A DNA stretch of 64,000 bases. Source: Bacillus sp. AFS006103 (lineage in GTDB: Bacteria > Bacillota > Bacilli > Bacillales > Cytobacillaceae). Location of the stretch: positions 155,767-219,766 of the forward strand of contig NTXX01000036.1 in NCBI GenBank assembly GCA_002559145.1, given 5' to 3'. Below the pieces are notes generated by a model, which was given only the letters and a program-made list of their open reading frames with translations, was not told the DNA's origin and made no database searches. Shown piece after piece: positions 9,354-17,293 of this stretch. The first letter of the stretch is position 1. Every line of letters starts with the position of its first letter. Both the position numbers and the translations under genes were made by a program.

Positions 9354-10865
9354 TTAACTAAAGACCAGCTCTTTTTCGCTTAGACCAAGCGTCGCTGTAG
9401 TTGCAGTATGAACTTCGTGCAGAAGTTCTGGCTTGTCCATTAATGTGACGCCATAAGAAGGAATCATTTCTTTGATTTTCGCTTCCCATTCTTTTACATG
9501 TTGCGGGAAGGATCTTTTGATTACCTCTAGCATAACGTGAACAGCAGTAGAGGCACCCGGAGAAGCACCTAGTAATGCCGCAATCGAGCCATCAGCGGCG
9601 GTAATTACTTCTGTTCCAAATTGAAGCGTTCCTTTGCCGCCGGCTTCTGTATCCTTAATCACTTGGACACGCTGGCCCGCTACGACTAAATCCCAATCCT
9701 CAGCTTTGGCGGTCGGAATAAACTCACGCAATTCTTCCATGCGTTGTTCTTTTGATAACATGACTTGTTGAATCAGGTATTTCGTCAATGACAACTCTTT
9801 TGCACCTGCAGCGAGCATCGTTAAGACATTATTTGGTTTGACGGAGGTGACTAAATCAAACATGGAACCCATTTTTAAGAACTTAGGTGTGAAGCCGGCA
9901 AATGGTCCAAATAGCAACGATTTTTTATTGTCGATAAATCTGGTGTCAAGATGTGGAACAGACATTGGCGGTGCACCAACCTTAGCTTTTCCGTACACTT
10001 TGGCATGATGCTGCGAGACTACTTCTGGATTGTTACATACCATAAATAGTCCACTTACCGGGAATCCTCCGATATGTTTTCCTTCAGGAACCCCAGATTT
10101 TTGAAGTAAATGAAGGCTTCCTCCACCGCCCCCAATAAAGACGAATTTGGCCGTATGGCGTTCGGTCCTGCCACTAAATTGATTTTGCACTTTCAATTCC
10201 CACAAGCCATCGCTCGTCCGTGAAATATCATTAACACTATGATTGTAGTTTATCTCGACATTTTTACTCTCTAAGTGGTCAAATAGCATACGCGTTAAGG
10301 AACCAAAGTTAACATCCGTTCCAGAATCGACTTTTGTAGCCGCTATCGGTTCATTCAAAGTACGACCTTCCATGATAAGCGGAATCCAATCTATCAACCT
10401 ATCATGGTCATCGGAAAATTCCATCCCTTGGAATAGGGGATTATTTGACAGCGCTTTAAATCGTTTTTTCAAAAATGATACATTTTGTTCCCCTTCTACT
10501 AAACTCATATGAGGCAATTGTCTGATAAAGTCCTGCGGATTACTTAGTAGATTGTTGTTTACTAGATAAGACCAAAACTGCATGGAAACCTGAAACTGTT
10601 CATTAATATTGATAGCTTTGCTAATATCTATCGATCCGTCCGGTTTTTCGACGGTGTAGTTAAGCTCGCACAGTGCCGCATGCCCCGTTCCCGCATTATT
10701 CCATTCGTTAGAGCTTTCCTCTCCAGCGTTTGCGAGCTTTTCAAAAACTGTTATGTCCCATTCCGGTACTAATTCTTTCAAGAGTGTCCCTAAGGTCGCA
10801 CTCATGATTCCGGCACCAATTAAAATGACGTCCGTTTTAGTTTCACTGTAGCTCATTTTTATCAA
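9354..10865 (-). CDS. mqo: malate:quinone oxidoreductase
   Basis: Mqo (503 aa) oxidises L-malate to oxaloacetate at the inner membrane face and feeds electrons to quinone. The FAD-binding motif [10 protein letters not shown] is near residue 17, followed by [21 protein letters not shown], the hallmark of the family. The C-terminal [18 protein letters not shown] and [10 protein letters not shown] are conserved. Start choice is uncertain: TTG at 10865 has aggag 6 nt upstream, while ATG at 10856 has only aaagg. A 34-bp duplicate of its 3' end lies at 3065-3098. The upstream intergenic region to 11172 is AT-rich with two inverted repeats. Confidence 0.96.
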   Translation of the reverse strand: MIKMSYSETKTDVILIGAGIMSATLGTLLKELVPEWDITVFEKLANAGEESSNEWNNAGTGHAALCELNYTVEKPDGSIDISKAININEQFQVSMQFWSYLVNNNLLSNPQDFIRQLPHMSLVEGEQNVSFLKKRFKALSNNPLFQGMEFSDDHDRLIDWIPLIMEGRTLNEPIAATKVDSGTDVNFGSLTRMLFDHLESKNVEINYNHSVNDISRTSDGLWELKVQNQFSGRTERHTAKFVFIGGGGGSLHLLQKSGVPEGKHIGGFPVSGLFMVCNNPEVVSQHHAKVYGKAKVGAPPMSVPHLDTRFIDNKKSLLFGPFAGFTPKFLKMGSMFDLVTSVKPNNVLTMLAAGAKELSLTKYLIQQVMLSKEQRMEELREFIPTAKAEDWDLVVAGQRVQVIKDTEAGGKGTLQFGTEVITAADGSIAALLGASPGASTAVHVMLEVIKRSFPQHVKEWEAKIKEMIPSYGVTLMDKPELLHEVHTATTATLGLSEKELVFS

Positions 10866-11127
10866 CCTTTTCTCCTGGAATTTGCAGAAAAGATGTAGGC
10901 TTCACACCAAGCATAGGCCGAAAATAACACGCACCTTTTCTGTCTTATTTATTACCATATTCACTGTATTGAAATTATTTATATATTAAAATATCTTTAT
11001 TATATGACAATTTCAAATTATTTTAAAGTGGAAAGTGTGTCCACAAGGTTTAGGAGCAAATAAACCTTAGATAGCCGCAGCTGAATATGTGGATGAATAA
11101 ATTTATTTCTGAGATGAACAATAACCA

Positions 11128-11148
11128 TAGTGTTATCTTTTAACACTA
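11128..11148. promoter_or_regulatory. inverted repeat, possible operator
   Basis: TAGTGTTA and TAACACTA are perfect 8-bp arms around TCTTT. A second inverted repeat (AAGGTTTA / TAAACCTT) lies at 11045-11068. Both are between the divergent mqo and a small gene at 11173. No regulator can be named. Confidence 0.4.
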
Positions 11149-11172
11149 TACTTCAATGTGGAGGGATAGACG

Positions 11173-11292
11173 TTGAATATTCTTTTTAGCCTACTTTTAA
11201 CCATAATTTTAATGGGTACTAGAGCAGCATTCTTAATCAGTCATACGACCTCTAAATTAAAATATTTGTTAAGAATGCCATCGTTAACTTAG
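11173..11292 (+). CDS. possible small hydrophobic peptide, 39 aa
   Basis: A TTG start follows ggagggat by 8 nt. The peptide begins with a hydrophobic helix (NILFSLLLTIILMG) and ends in a basic segment (SKLKYLLRMPSLT). An intrinsic terminator follows at 11339-11370, giving a complete small transcription unit. It could also be a truncated remnant of a longer membrane protein gene. No family recognised. Confidence 0.4.
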   Translation: MNILFSLLLTIILMGTRAAFLISHTTSKLKYLLRMPSLT

Positions 11293-11338
11293 GCAATGAG
11301 TATTCCATAGATGTCGACTATTTCGCATTGTTGTAAGA

Positions 11339-11370
11339 AAAAGGTGAGCATGATTATGCTTGCCTTTTTT
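11339..11370 (+). terminator. intrinsic terminator
   Basis: AAGGTGAGCAT and ATGCTTGCCTT pair around GATT, followed by a run of T. Confidence 0.8.
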
Positions 11371-11482
11371 GTGTTATCTATACTTTATATGGAATTTAAT
11401 TTCTTAAGCATATCGCCGAAAGGAACTAACCAGAATACAAATTTAAAATATAAATAAATATAAAAAGCATATACGCGACCAG

Positions 11483-11688
11483 TATGAAGGACAAAACCTT
11501 TGATTTTGCAGCGATTATTGTCCTTCATACCGCTTATGAAGGACAAAACCTTTGATTTTGGAGTGACTATTGTCCTTCATACCGCTTATGAAGGACAAAT
11601 CCTTTGATTCTGCAGCGATTATTGTCCTTCATACTGCTTATGAAGGACAAATTCTTTGATTCTGCGGCCCCATTTGTCCTTCATGCCG
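11483..11688. repeat. 52-bp tandem hairpin repeat, array B (4 units)
   Basis: Units start at 11483, 11535, 11587 and 11639, each 52 bp. The hairpin TGTCCTTCAT-ACCGCTT-ATGAAGGACA is the reverse complement of the array A hairpin except for one loop base. The linker (aaacctttgattttgcagcgatta) differs from array A but is nearly constant inside this array. The gap from 11293 to 11909 has no other gene; 11689-11909 holds only AT-rich sequence and a weak inverted repeat before the next ribosome binding site. Confidence 0.92.
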
Positions 11689-11967
11689 TATTTGTGAAAA
11701 TAAAAAACCAACTCATCCCATACTCATCCAAAAACTATACCCCAAGATTTTCCTGTGTGTATATGGTAAGATTAGTTCTAATACCTTCAAAAAGATAAAG
11801 GAGGATAGCCCTCCCTTATTGTACTGAAATACAAATAACGCCAATGTAACCTTTGCGTATTTGATTTCTAGTACGGAAGGTTTATTTTTTTATTAAGGAG
11901 GAGTTAATAATGAAAAAATCAATGAAGTTTTGCAGTAGGTTTAATCCAAGCTTGGGGGTTATCTACT

Positions 11968-12465
11968 ATGAACCATAGTTTCCATCAAAGTAAAGAATAC
12001 TTCGCTCAGCAGTTAGATTATATTGATGAAAACATCAAGGGTTTAACGAATCTTTATATCTCTTCAACCCCTATACAAGAACGATTAAAACACTTTTTTA
12101 ATATATACGTGTTAGAAGTTGAAGACTTATTAAAAGTAAATCAAAAAAATAATTTTATTCCCCTTTTTCCAAAAGTGGTTATAGGGACAAAGGTTACGGT
12201 ATTGTACGATGAGGAAAGCGAAACAGAGGATTTTGTCATTTGTTTCCCGGAACAAATTGATCCAGATCGTGGTTTTATTTCCTTTTTATCTCCTGTAGGC
12301 AGGCAGCTTCTTTTTAAGAATATCGGTGAAAGGATATCGCTGAAAATTCCAACTGGGGAACTTCAGGTAACGATTAAAGAAATCTCGTTTGTTGGGCACC
12401 TTTTAGAGCTAGACAAAAGAGACTTGAGTGACTGTTTTGAAGACAGTTCCGCTAAAGAGATATAG
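11968..12465 (+). CDS. GreA/GreB C-terminal domain protein, N-terminus probably frameshifted
   Basis: The 165-aa frame from ATG 11968 has a helical N-terminal part and a C-terminal FKBP-like domain with GTKVTVLYDEES, DPDRGFISFLSPVGRQLL and IGERISLKIPTGELQVTI, which matches GreA-type proteins that act on RNA polymerase. A better start lies upstream: ATG 11910 with ggaggag, but it runs into a stop at 11974-11976. Removing one T from the run TTTT at 11928-11931 joins it in frame (MKKSMKF-AVGLIQAWGLST-MNHSF). The gene may thus be frameshifted, or the sequence may contain an error. Full GreA coiled-coil residues are not evident. Confidence 0.65.
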   Translation: MNHSFHQSKEYFAQQLDYIDENIKGLTNLYISSTPIQERLKHFFNIYVLEVEDLLKVNQKNNFIPLFPKVVIGTKVTVLYDEESETEDFVICFPEQIDPDRGFISFLSPVGRQLLFKNIGERISLKIPTGELQVTIKEISFVGHLLELDKRDLSDCFEDSSAKEI

Positions 12466-12569
12466 TAGTTAGATCCACCGCCAATAAATGAATTTGCAAG
12501 ACATCCTAACTAATAAGATGATTCCGAATCACGACAGGAGGGATGAATCGTTAAGTTTTCCAACCAACA

Positions 12570-12611
12570 AAAGCGCCACACAGCTCTCTCGGGAGTACTG
12601 TGTGGCGTTTT
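12570..12611 (+). terminator. terminator of the shared GCCACACAG family
   Basis: AAAGCGCCACACAG pairs with CTGTGTGGCGTTTT around CTCTCTCGGGAGTA. Closely related hairpins occur at 13568-13605 and 39705-39743. Confidence 0.85.
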
Positions 12612-12681
12612 CCAAAATAAACTTATTCTTTCATAGCCCCTCTGTAAATATATATATATGGGAATAGAGGGGGGAAAACAT

Positions 12682-13512
12682 GTGAACAGGAATATGATCC
12701 CTTTATGGGACGAACATTTATTTTGGTTAGAGGTTTTACAAGATCATGCTTATTTTGTAAGAGACCATCTTTCAGCGAGCGAGGTTGAATATGTTAACAC
12801 AGCGCAACAGTATATTAAGTTATTCGGTGATATAATTTCGACATTAAGTACCATTCCGCGTTCAGTTACTTATTCTGATGAAGCGATGATTTATTTTTCC
12901 CAGCGGGCATGGCCGATCGCCAAAGGATATTTCGAATTTGAAGGGAAGTTGCAATCGCTTAGAATAGATAATCAGGTGAATTTAAACTTATCGCCAACTT
13001 ATCTGAACGGAACGTTAGCTGAAAATCAGGAATATCTACGGCTATTAAGTCAGTTGATTCATGGAAAAGAGCCTGCACCTCTTCCTTTAGAGGATCTAAT
13101 GGATTTATGGCTTGAGGACCAACTGGGACATGCCGTTCTCTTTAATAATATTATTGATCCAATTGAAGTTATTGCTAGTAAGCAAGCAGAGGGATATATT
13201 AGCAGATTTCAAGTGTTTATCCTTCAAAATCACCATTTGAAAGGTTATCTGCGGTTCAAACAGCCAGGATTTGCCCGCCAAACAGAATTCGCTAACAAGG
13301 TCGGAAAAACAACATTGGAAATGAGCCAATTTGTTTACAGCATGGTGATTAAATATAAGGAAAATAAATTGCTTAATAAAACCACGTTGCGATTTTTAGA
13401 ACATCATTTTCCAGAAACCTGTTATTTTATAAAAAAGCTAAGTTACTATGCTCCAGGATTGCAGGAAGAAGCAAGTAAATGCTCGCTTAAAAGACCGTCC
13501 TATCTTGGTTAG
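12682..13512 (+). CDS. DUF2935 family protein
   Basis: The 276-aa protein is built from two similar helical halves (LWDEHLFWLEVLQDHAYFVRDHL and the later LEDQLGHAVLFNNIID region), the pattern of the DUF2935 family of Bacillaceae proteins with a ferritin-like helical bundle. His and Glu residues in WDEHLFWLEVLQDH could bind metal. GTG at 12682 is chosen because gagggggg ends 7 nt upstream; the ATG at 12658 overlaps no ribosome binding site. Function unknown. Confidence 0.8.
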   Translation: MNRNMIPLWDEHLFWLEVLQDHAYFVRDHLSASEVEYVNTAQQYIKLFGDIISTLSTIPRSVTYSDEAMIYFSQRAWPIAKGYFEFEGKLQSLRIDNQVNLNLSPTYLNGTLAENQEYLRLLSQLIHGKEPAPLPLEDLMDLWLEDQLGHAVLFNNIIDPIEVIASKQAEGYISRFQVFILQNHHLKGYLRFKQPGFARQTEFANKVGKTTLEMSQFVYSMVIKYKENKLLNKTTLRFLEHHFPETCYFIKKLSYYAPGLQEEASKCSLKRPSYLG

Positions 13513-13567
13513 TTGTTGAGGTAATGAGCCTAGTGAATTCCTGCTAAAAGTAGTTTTTCGAAACCCC

Positions 13568-13605
13568 AAAAAAGCCACACAACTCTCTAGCGAGAACTGT
13601 GTGGC
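13568..13605 (-). terminator. terminator of the GTP cyclohydrolase gene
   Basis: On the minus strand GCCACACAGTTCTC pairs with GAGAGTTGTGTGGC and is followed by TTTTTT. It lies just past the stop at 13620. Confidence 0.85.
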
Positions 13606-13619
13606 AAAAATAGTAGGTA

Positions 13620-14351
13620 CTACGCCATATGTCCGGACTTTTTTACCTTTGTCTGTAAGTACTTTTCATTGTACTCGGAAACATCGCCCCATAGTGGGGT
13701 CCGCCCGGAGACGGGTGCACCAGCTGTTTTTAAGGCTTTGAGTTTTTTTGGATTGTTTGTGATGAGGGTGACGGGTTTGGTTCTTAACGCTTTAAGAACT
13801 TCAATGGCCTCATCGTAATTCCTCGAATCATCCGGGAAACCAAGTCCCTCATTGGCATCAACCGTATCATAGCCATTTTCTTGGAGAATATAAGCCATCG
13901 CTTTACTAAATAAGCCGATTCCTCTGCCTTCATGATTGGCCAAATAAAATAATGCCCCGGTTCCATGCTCGGCAATCATTTTCAACGATTGTTTAAGCTG
14001 AAAGCCGCAATCACAGCGCTTGCTTCCGAAAATATCCCCCGTATGACAAATCGAATGCATTCGGATTAAGGCATCCGCACCGTATTCGAAATCCCCATAG
14101 ACAAGCACACTTGACTGTTGAAATTCCGCTAAATTCGCAGAGGATAATTGATCAATGACTTGTTGGAAATCTTCTGTCACATTTTCACTCTTTAACCAGC
14201 TGTACCATTTAAATTCAACCGTTTCTCCGTATAAATTGACCGGAAGTTTGATCGGGCCGACTAGGTAAATTGCTTCTTCGCCTTTTTTTATCAATTTAAT
14301 TTTATCTTCTAAAATAGAAAGAGCGTTTGGTTGAACTTGTATTGGTTCCAC
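13620..14351 (-). CDS. ribA: GTP cyclohydrolase II, stand-alone
   Basis: The 243-aa enzyme opens GTP to the pyrimidine precursor of riboflavin. Zinc ligands are intact in HSICHTGDIFGSKRCDCGFQL (three cysteines), followed by the catalytic loop NHEGRGIGLFSK and the C-terminal PVTLITNNPKKLKALKTAG. Unlike the usual Bacillus RibBA, there is no DHBP synthase domain; about 80 residues of different sequence precede the catalytic part. GTG at 14351 is used since gggggaa lies 7 nt upstream, with an in-frame TTG at 14366 overlapping that site. It is monocistronic with its own terminator. It may be a paralog outside the main rib operon. Confidence 0.85.
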   Translation of the reverse strand: MEPIQVQPNALSILEDKIKLIKKGEEAIYLVGPIKLPVNLYGETVEFKWYSWLKSENVTEDFQQVIDQLSSANLAEFQQSSVLVYGDFEYGADALIRMHSICHTGDIFGSKRCDCGFQLKQSLKMIAEHGTGALFYLANHEGRGIGLFSKAMAYILQENGYDTVDANEGLGFPDDSRNYDEAIEVLKALRTKPVTLITNNPKKLKALKTAGAPVSGRTPLWGDVSEYNEKYLQTKVKKSGHMA

Positions 14352-14467
14352 TTTGGATTCCCCCAATTTATATTTTTACGGCAACCATTGTTTCTGTTGG
14401 TTCACGTTGTTGCGCTTTTTATATACCAATCTCCAAGGTGATATATTGACGAACCACAAATAGTTAA

Positions 14468-14488
14468 AGTAAACTATTTATAGTTACT
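14468..14488. promoter_or_regulatory. near-palindrome upstream of the HxlR gene
   Basis: AGTAAACTAT and ATAGTTACT face each other across two bases, and further TAGTTACT half sites follow to 14510. HxlR-type regulators often bind such sites near their own gene. The region 14352-14612 has no other feature. Confidence 0.4.
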
Positions 14489-14612
14489 AAATATTAATCA
14501 GTTAGTTACTTTATGTAAGTAATTATATTTTTAAAACTTATTTGTGTCAATTAAAATAGTTTTACAAGGTGATTATAGTGTAAAACACACTGAGCTGGGA
14601 GGGGAAAGAACA

Positions 14613-14939
14613 ATGGAAGAGTCTGTCATGTGTCCTCGGTTTCAAAAAGCGATGGGGATGATGAGCCAGCGTTGGACAGGATTAGTCATTTATCAGCTGC
14701 TATCAGGGCCGAAACGCTTCTGCGCGTTAGAATCTTCGATTGGGTTGAGCGGAAGGGTCCTTTCAGAGCGATTAAAGGATTTGGAGAACCATGGGATTGT
14801 TAAACGTGTGGTTTTTCCGGAAACGCCCGTCCGAATTGAGTATTCCCTTACAGAAAAGGGACTTGCCTTAGAGCCCATCGTGAAAGAAATTGAAAAATGG
14901 TCGCAAACCTGGATTCCAGTTGAATCCGATTCATTATAA
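14613..14939 (+). CDS. HxlR-family winged-helix regulator
   Basis: A 108-aa MarR-like regulator. It starts MEESVMCPRFQKAMGMMSQRW with the conserved single N-terminal cysteine that in some relatives (HypR, YodB) senses quinones or disulfide stress. The winged helix follows (LSGRVLSERLKDLENHGIVKRVVFPETPVRIEYSLTEKG). ATG at 14613 follows gggagggg by 8 nt, so longer upstream frames are not used. It sits alone before the aromatic gene regulator. The target is not visible beyond a possible self-operator at 14468. Confidence 0.88.
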   Translation: MEESVMCPRFQKAMGMMSQRWTGLVIYQLLSGPKRFCALESSIGLSGRVLSERLKDLENHGIVKRVVFPETPVRIEYSLTEKGLALEPIVKEIEKWSQTWIPVESDSL

Positions 14940-14948
14940 ATGTTTTTT

Positions 14949-14997
14949 GGCAGCTTTTGCTCGGTACGTCACCTGAGTAAAGGCTGCTTATTTTTTG
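14949..14997 (+). terminator. intrinsic terminator after the HxlR gene
   Basis: GGCAGCTTTTGCTC pairs with GAGTAAAGGCTGC and is followed by TTATTTTTTG. Confidence 0.8.
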
Positions 14998-15124
14998 TAT
15001 ACATTAAATATTTTGAACTATATAAATTTTTGGATTAAAATAAGAAGTAGTGTGTCTGCGCTTTCTTAATAGGAATGCATTTACTTTTTAGCTTATAGAA
15101 CAAATATCAAATTGTTGATCGATC

Positions 15125-17014
15125 ATGAAAACAGGATGTGTTAGCATGTGCGTCAAAGTTTCGGAGGAGAGTTATAGCCACGAGGAAGTTGTAGGTGACC
15201 GTAAGATTGTTACATCTGCATCCGTTTTCGGGATTCTTAGGCAGCAGCTGGCGAAGAATATTGGCATTAAGAGAATAAAGGGATTTTTATTTCATTATGG
15301 CTGGGAAATGGGTGCCAAAATTGCCAGTGAAGTGGTGCAAACCGAATCCTCCCTAGAAAATCTTATTAAACATGGGCCGATTCTCCACATTCAAAACGGG
15401 CATATCAGAGGGATTAAACATGAATGCTCTTATGAATTAGATGAACAACACCGGATTCATTCTTTCTTTTCATCCGGAACATGGATCGATTCTTATGAGG
15501 CAGAGGAGCATTTAAAGCATCTCGGAGTATCCGATGGTCCGGTTTGTCACACCTTGAGCGGGTTTGCGAGCGGTTTTATGACAACGATCTTTGGAGAACC
15601 GCTTTTATCAAGAGAAATCTCATGTGTGGGGAAAGGCGATTCGGAGTGCCGATGGGTGATGAAACCCAAGAAAGAATGGGAAAAGGAACTTCAAGATGAA
15701 CATGAACTTGATTATTATAATGAAACACCAATTGTAAAAGAACTTAAGTTAACCTATGATCAATTATTGGATCAAAAAAATGTCGTCACTCACTTGGCCA
15801 ATTTTCAAAACAAATTAACAGAAGAAATTATTAATGGCAGTGATTTGCATACCCTGGCTGCTATGGTATATAAAATGATTCAAATCCCCATTATCGTTGA
15901 AGATACGTTACATCGGGCGATTACCTATTCAGGGCTATCGAAGGAACAACTTTTGGATTATCAAGACGATATGGAAGTTTATCTTCAAGAGACTAGATTA
16001 AGCACGAAGTCACTTTTACCCTTTAGAAAAAAGGTGATCAAAACTTCGATTCAAGAACGTCTCATCACCCCAATCCTTTTACAAAAGGAAGTAATCGGTT
16101 ATTGTTCCTTACTTTATGATGAAATGGAAAATCATCATCACGATGAGGATTATTTGTTTTTAGACCGATTTGCCAATGCGGCCTCACTTATTCTCTTAAA
16201 TGAGAAAACAAAGGTAGAAACGTTTGAGCGAATGAAGGGGAATTTTCTTGAACAAATAGTAGAGGGCAGGCTGTCTACAAACGAGATCATCAATCGCGGG
16301 AAATATACGGGTGTAGATCTTAAACAGAAATATTATCTATCGGTAGTGGAATATAAAAAAAACCAACGTTCGATTGAAGATGACTTTCTTCTGCAGGAAC
16401 AGATTTTTGAAACGACCTTTCAGTATTTCAATGAGAAAAAGCATAATATTTTGGTTGGTCACCGTGATGGAAATATGGTGTTATTGATCACCAATGAAAC
16501 GATTCAAAAGAAAGCAATCTATGATGTGATCAAAGCATACCTCGATTATCTGTTGAAAAAATTTCCACAAAGCCATTTTACATGCGGTATCAGCCAATTA
16601 GAGGATGATATTAGCCAAGCATCCAGATGTTACGAGGAAGCAACCATTGCTTTACGATTAGCAGTTAAGAAGCCTATCGTCCCGTTCCAATCCTTAGGAA
16701 TCGTCGGGGTACTGATTAACTCGAAAAATATAAGCGGGATTAAACTGATTGCTAAGCAAGAATTAGGACCTCTATATAACATGACCGATCCAAAAATCCT
16801 CGAGCTTCTAAAAACTTTGTATAGTTTTTTGTTAAACGGGGGGAAGCTTGAGCAAACGATGAGTGATCTGTCTTTATCGATGAGCGGGCTTCGGCATAGA
16901 ATTAGCCGAATCGAAAGCTTATTAGAAAAAGACCTACGCGATTCAGATGAAATGCATCAATTACTACTGATTATCAAATCGTTGATTGCGGTAGGGGAAC
17001 TCACATTAGATTAG
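15125..17014 (+). CDS. aromatic-responsive regulator: XylR_N/V4R sensor with PucR-type HTH
   Basis: The 629-aa protein combines an N-terminal XylR_N/V4R ligand domain (residues about 20-190; GWEMGAKIASEV and HECSYELDEQ, ending in the cysteine-containing CVGKGDSECRWVMKPK) with a central GAF/CdaR-like region and a PucR-type C-terminal helix-turn-helix (TMSDLSLSMSGLRHRISRIESLL). DmpR/XylR sensors of this kind bind phenols and other aromatics. There is no AAA+ domain, so it is not a sigma-54 activator. It probably controls the downstream monooxygenase operon. The start is unsure: ATG 15125 lacks a clear ribosome binding site, and ATG 15146 has only a weak one. Confidence 0.82.
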   Translation: MKTGCVSMCVKVSEESYSHEEVVGDRKIVTSASVFGILRQQLAKNIGIKRIKGFLFHYGWEMGAKIASEVVQTESSLENLIKHGPILHIQNGHIRGIKHECSYELDEQHRIHSFFSSGTWIDSYEAEEHLKHLGVSDGPVCHTLSGFASGFMTTIFGEPLLSREISCVGKGDSECRWVMKPKKEWEKELQDEHELDYYNETPIVKELKLTYDQLLDQKNVVTHLANFQNKLTEEIINGSDLHTLAAMVYKMIQIPIIVEDTLHRAITYSGLSKEQLLDYQDDMEVYLQETRLSTKSLLPFRKKVIKTSIQERLITPILLQKEVIGYCSLLYDEMENHHHDEDYLFLDRFANAASLILLNEKTKVETFERMKGNFLEQIVEGRLSTNEIINRGKYTGVDLKQKYYLSVVEYKKNQRSIEDDFLLQEQIFETTFQYFNEKKHNILVGHRDGNMVLLITNETIQKKAIYDVIKAYLDYLLKKFPQSHFTCGISQLEDDISQASRCYEEATIALRLAVKKPIVPFQSLGIVGVLINSKNISGIKLIAKQELGPLYNMTDPKILELLKTLYSFLLNGGKLEQTMSDLSLSMSGLRHRISRIESLLEKDLRDSDEMHQLLLIIKSLIAVGELTLD

Positions 17015-17048
17015 AGCCATCCGGATGGAGCCGGGTGGTTTTTTTTTT
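17015..17048 (+). terminator. intrinsic terminator after the aromatic regulator
   Basis: AGCCATCCGG pairs with CCGGGTGGTT and runs into nine T. It separates the regulator from the catabolic operon. The 17049-17293 leader holds the operon promoter region, in which GGACG-tt-CGTCC at 17227-17238 is a possible operator. Confidence 0.85.
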
Positions 17049-17293
17049 GCCTTTTTCGACCGCTGATTTTTCAGTGATGAACAAATTTTGTCTAGCAAAT
17101 GAAGAAACATAGACATTTTTTGCTCTAGTTTGAAAATTCCAAATTATATAAACTGTATTTACAAGGTTCAAATAGTAAAAAAACCTAGTTCAATTGCAAA
17201 TGTAAGCGATGTCAACCATGACTAACGGACGTTCGTCCATAACCTATTATTTTCACAGCAATTCTATCACTAAAACAGAAGGGGTGTAGAACG

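Noticed and set aside
11910..11976. 22-codon frame as a leader peptide for the GreA-like gene
   Set aside because: A one-base change gives a continuous reading into the main gene, which explains the sequence better than a regulatory peptide; a leader cannot be fully excluded.
14352..14612. FMN riboswitch ahead of the GTP cyclohydrolase gene
   Set aside because: No RFN-type conserved segments or terminator were seen in this 260-bp stretch.
17049..17293. Sigma-54 promoter expected for a XylR_N-type regulator
   Set aside because: No GG-N10-GC -24/-12 element was found and the regulator lacks an AAA+ domain.
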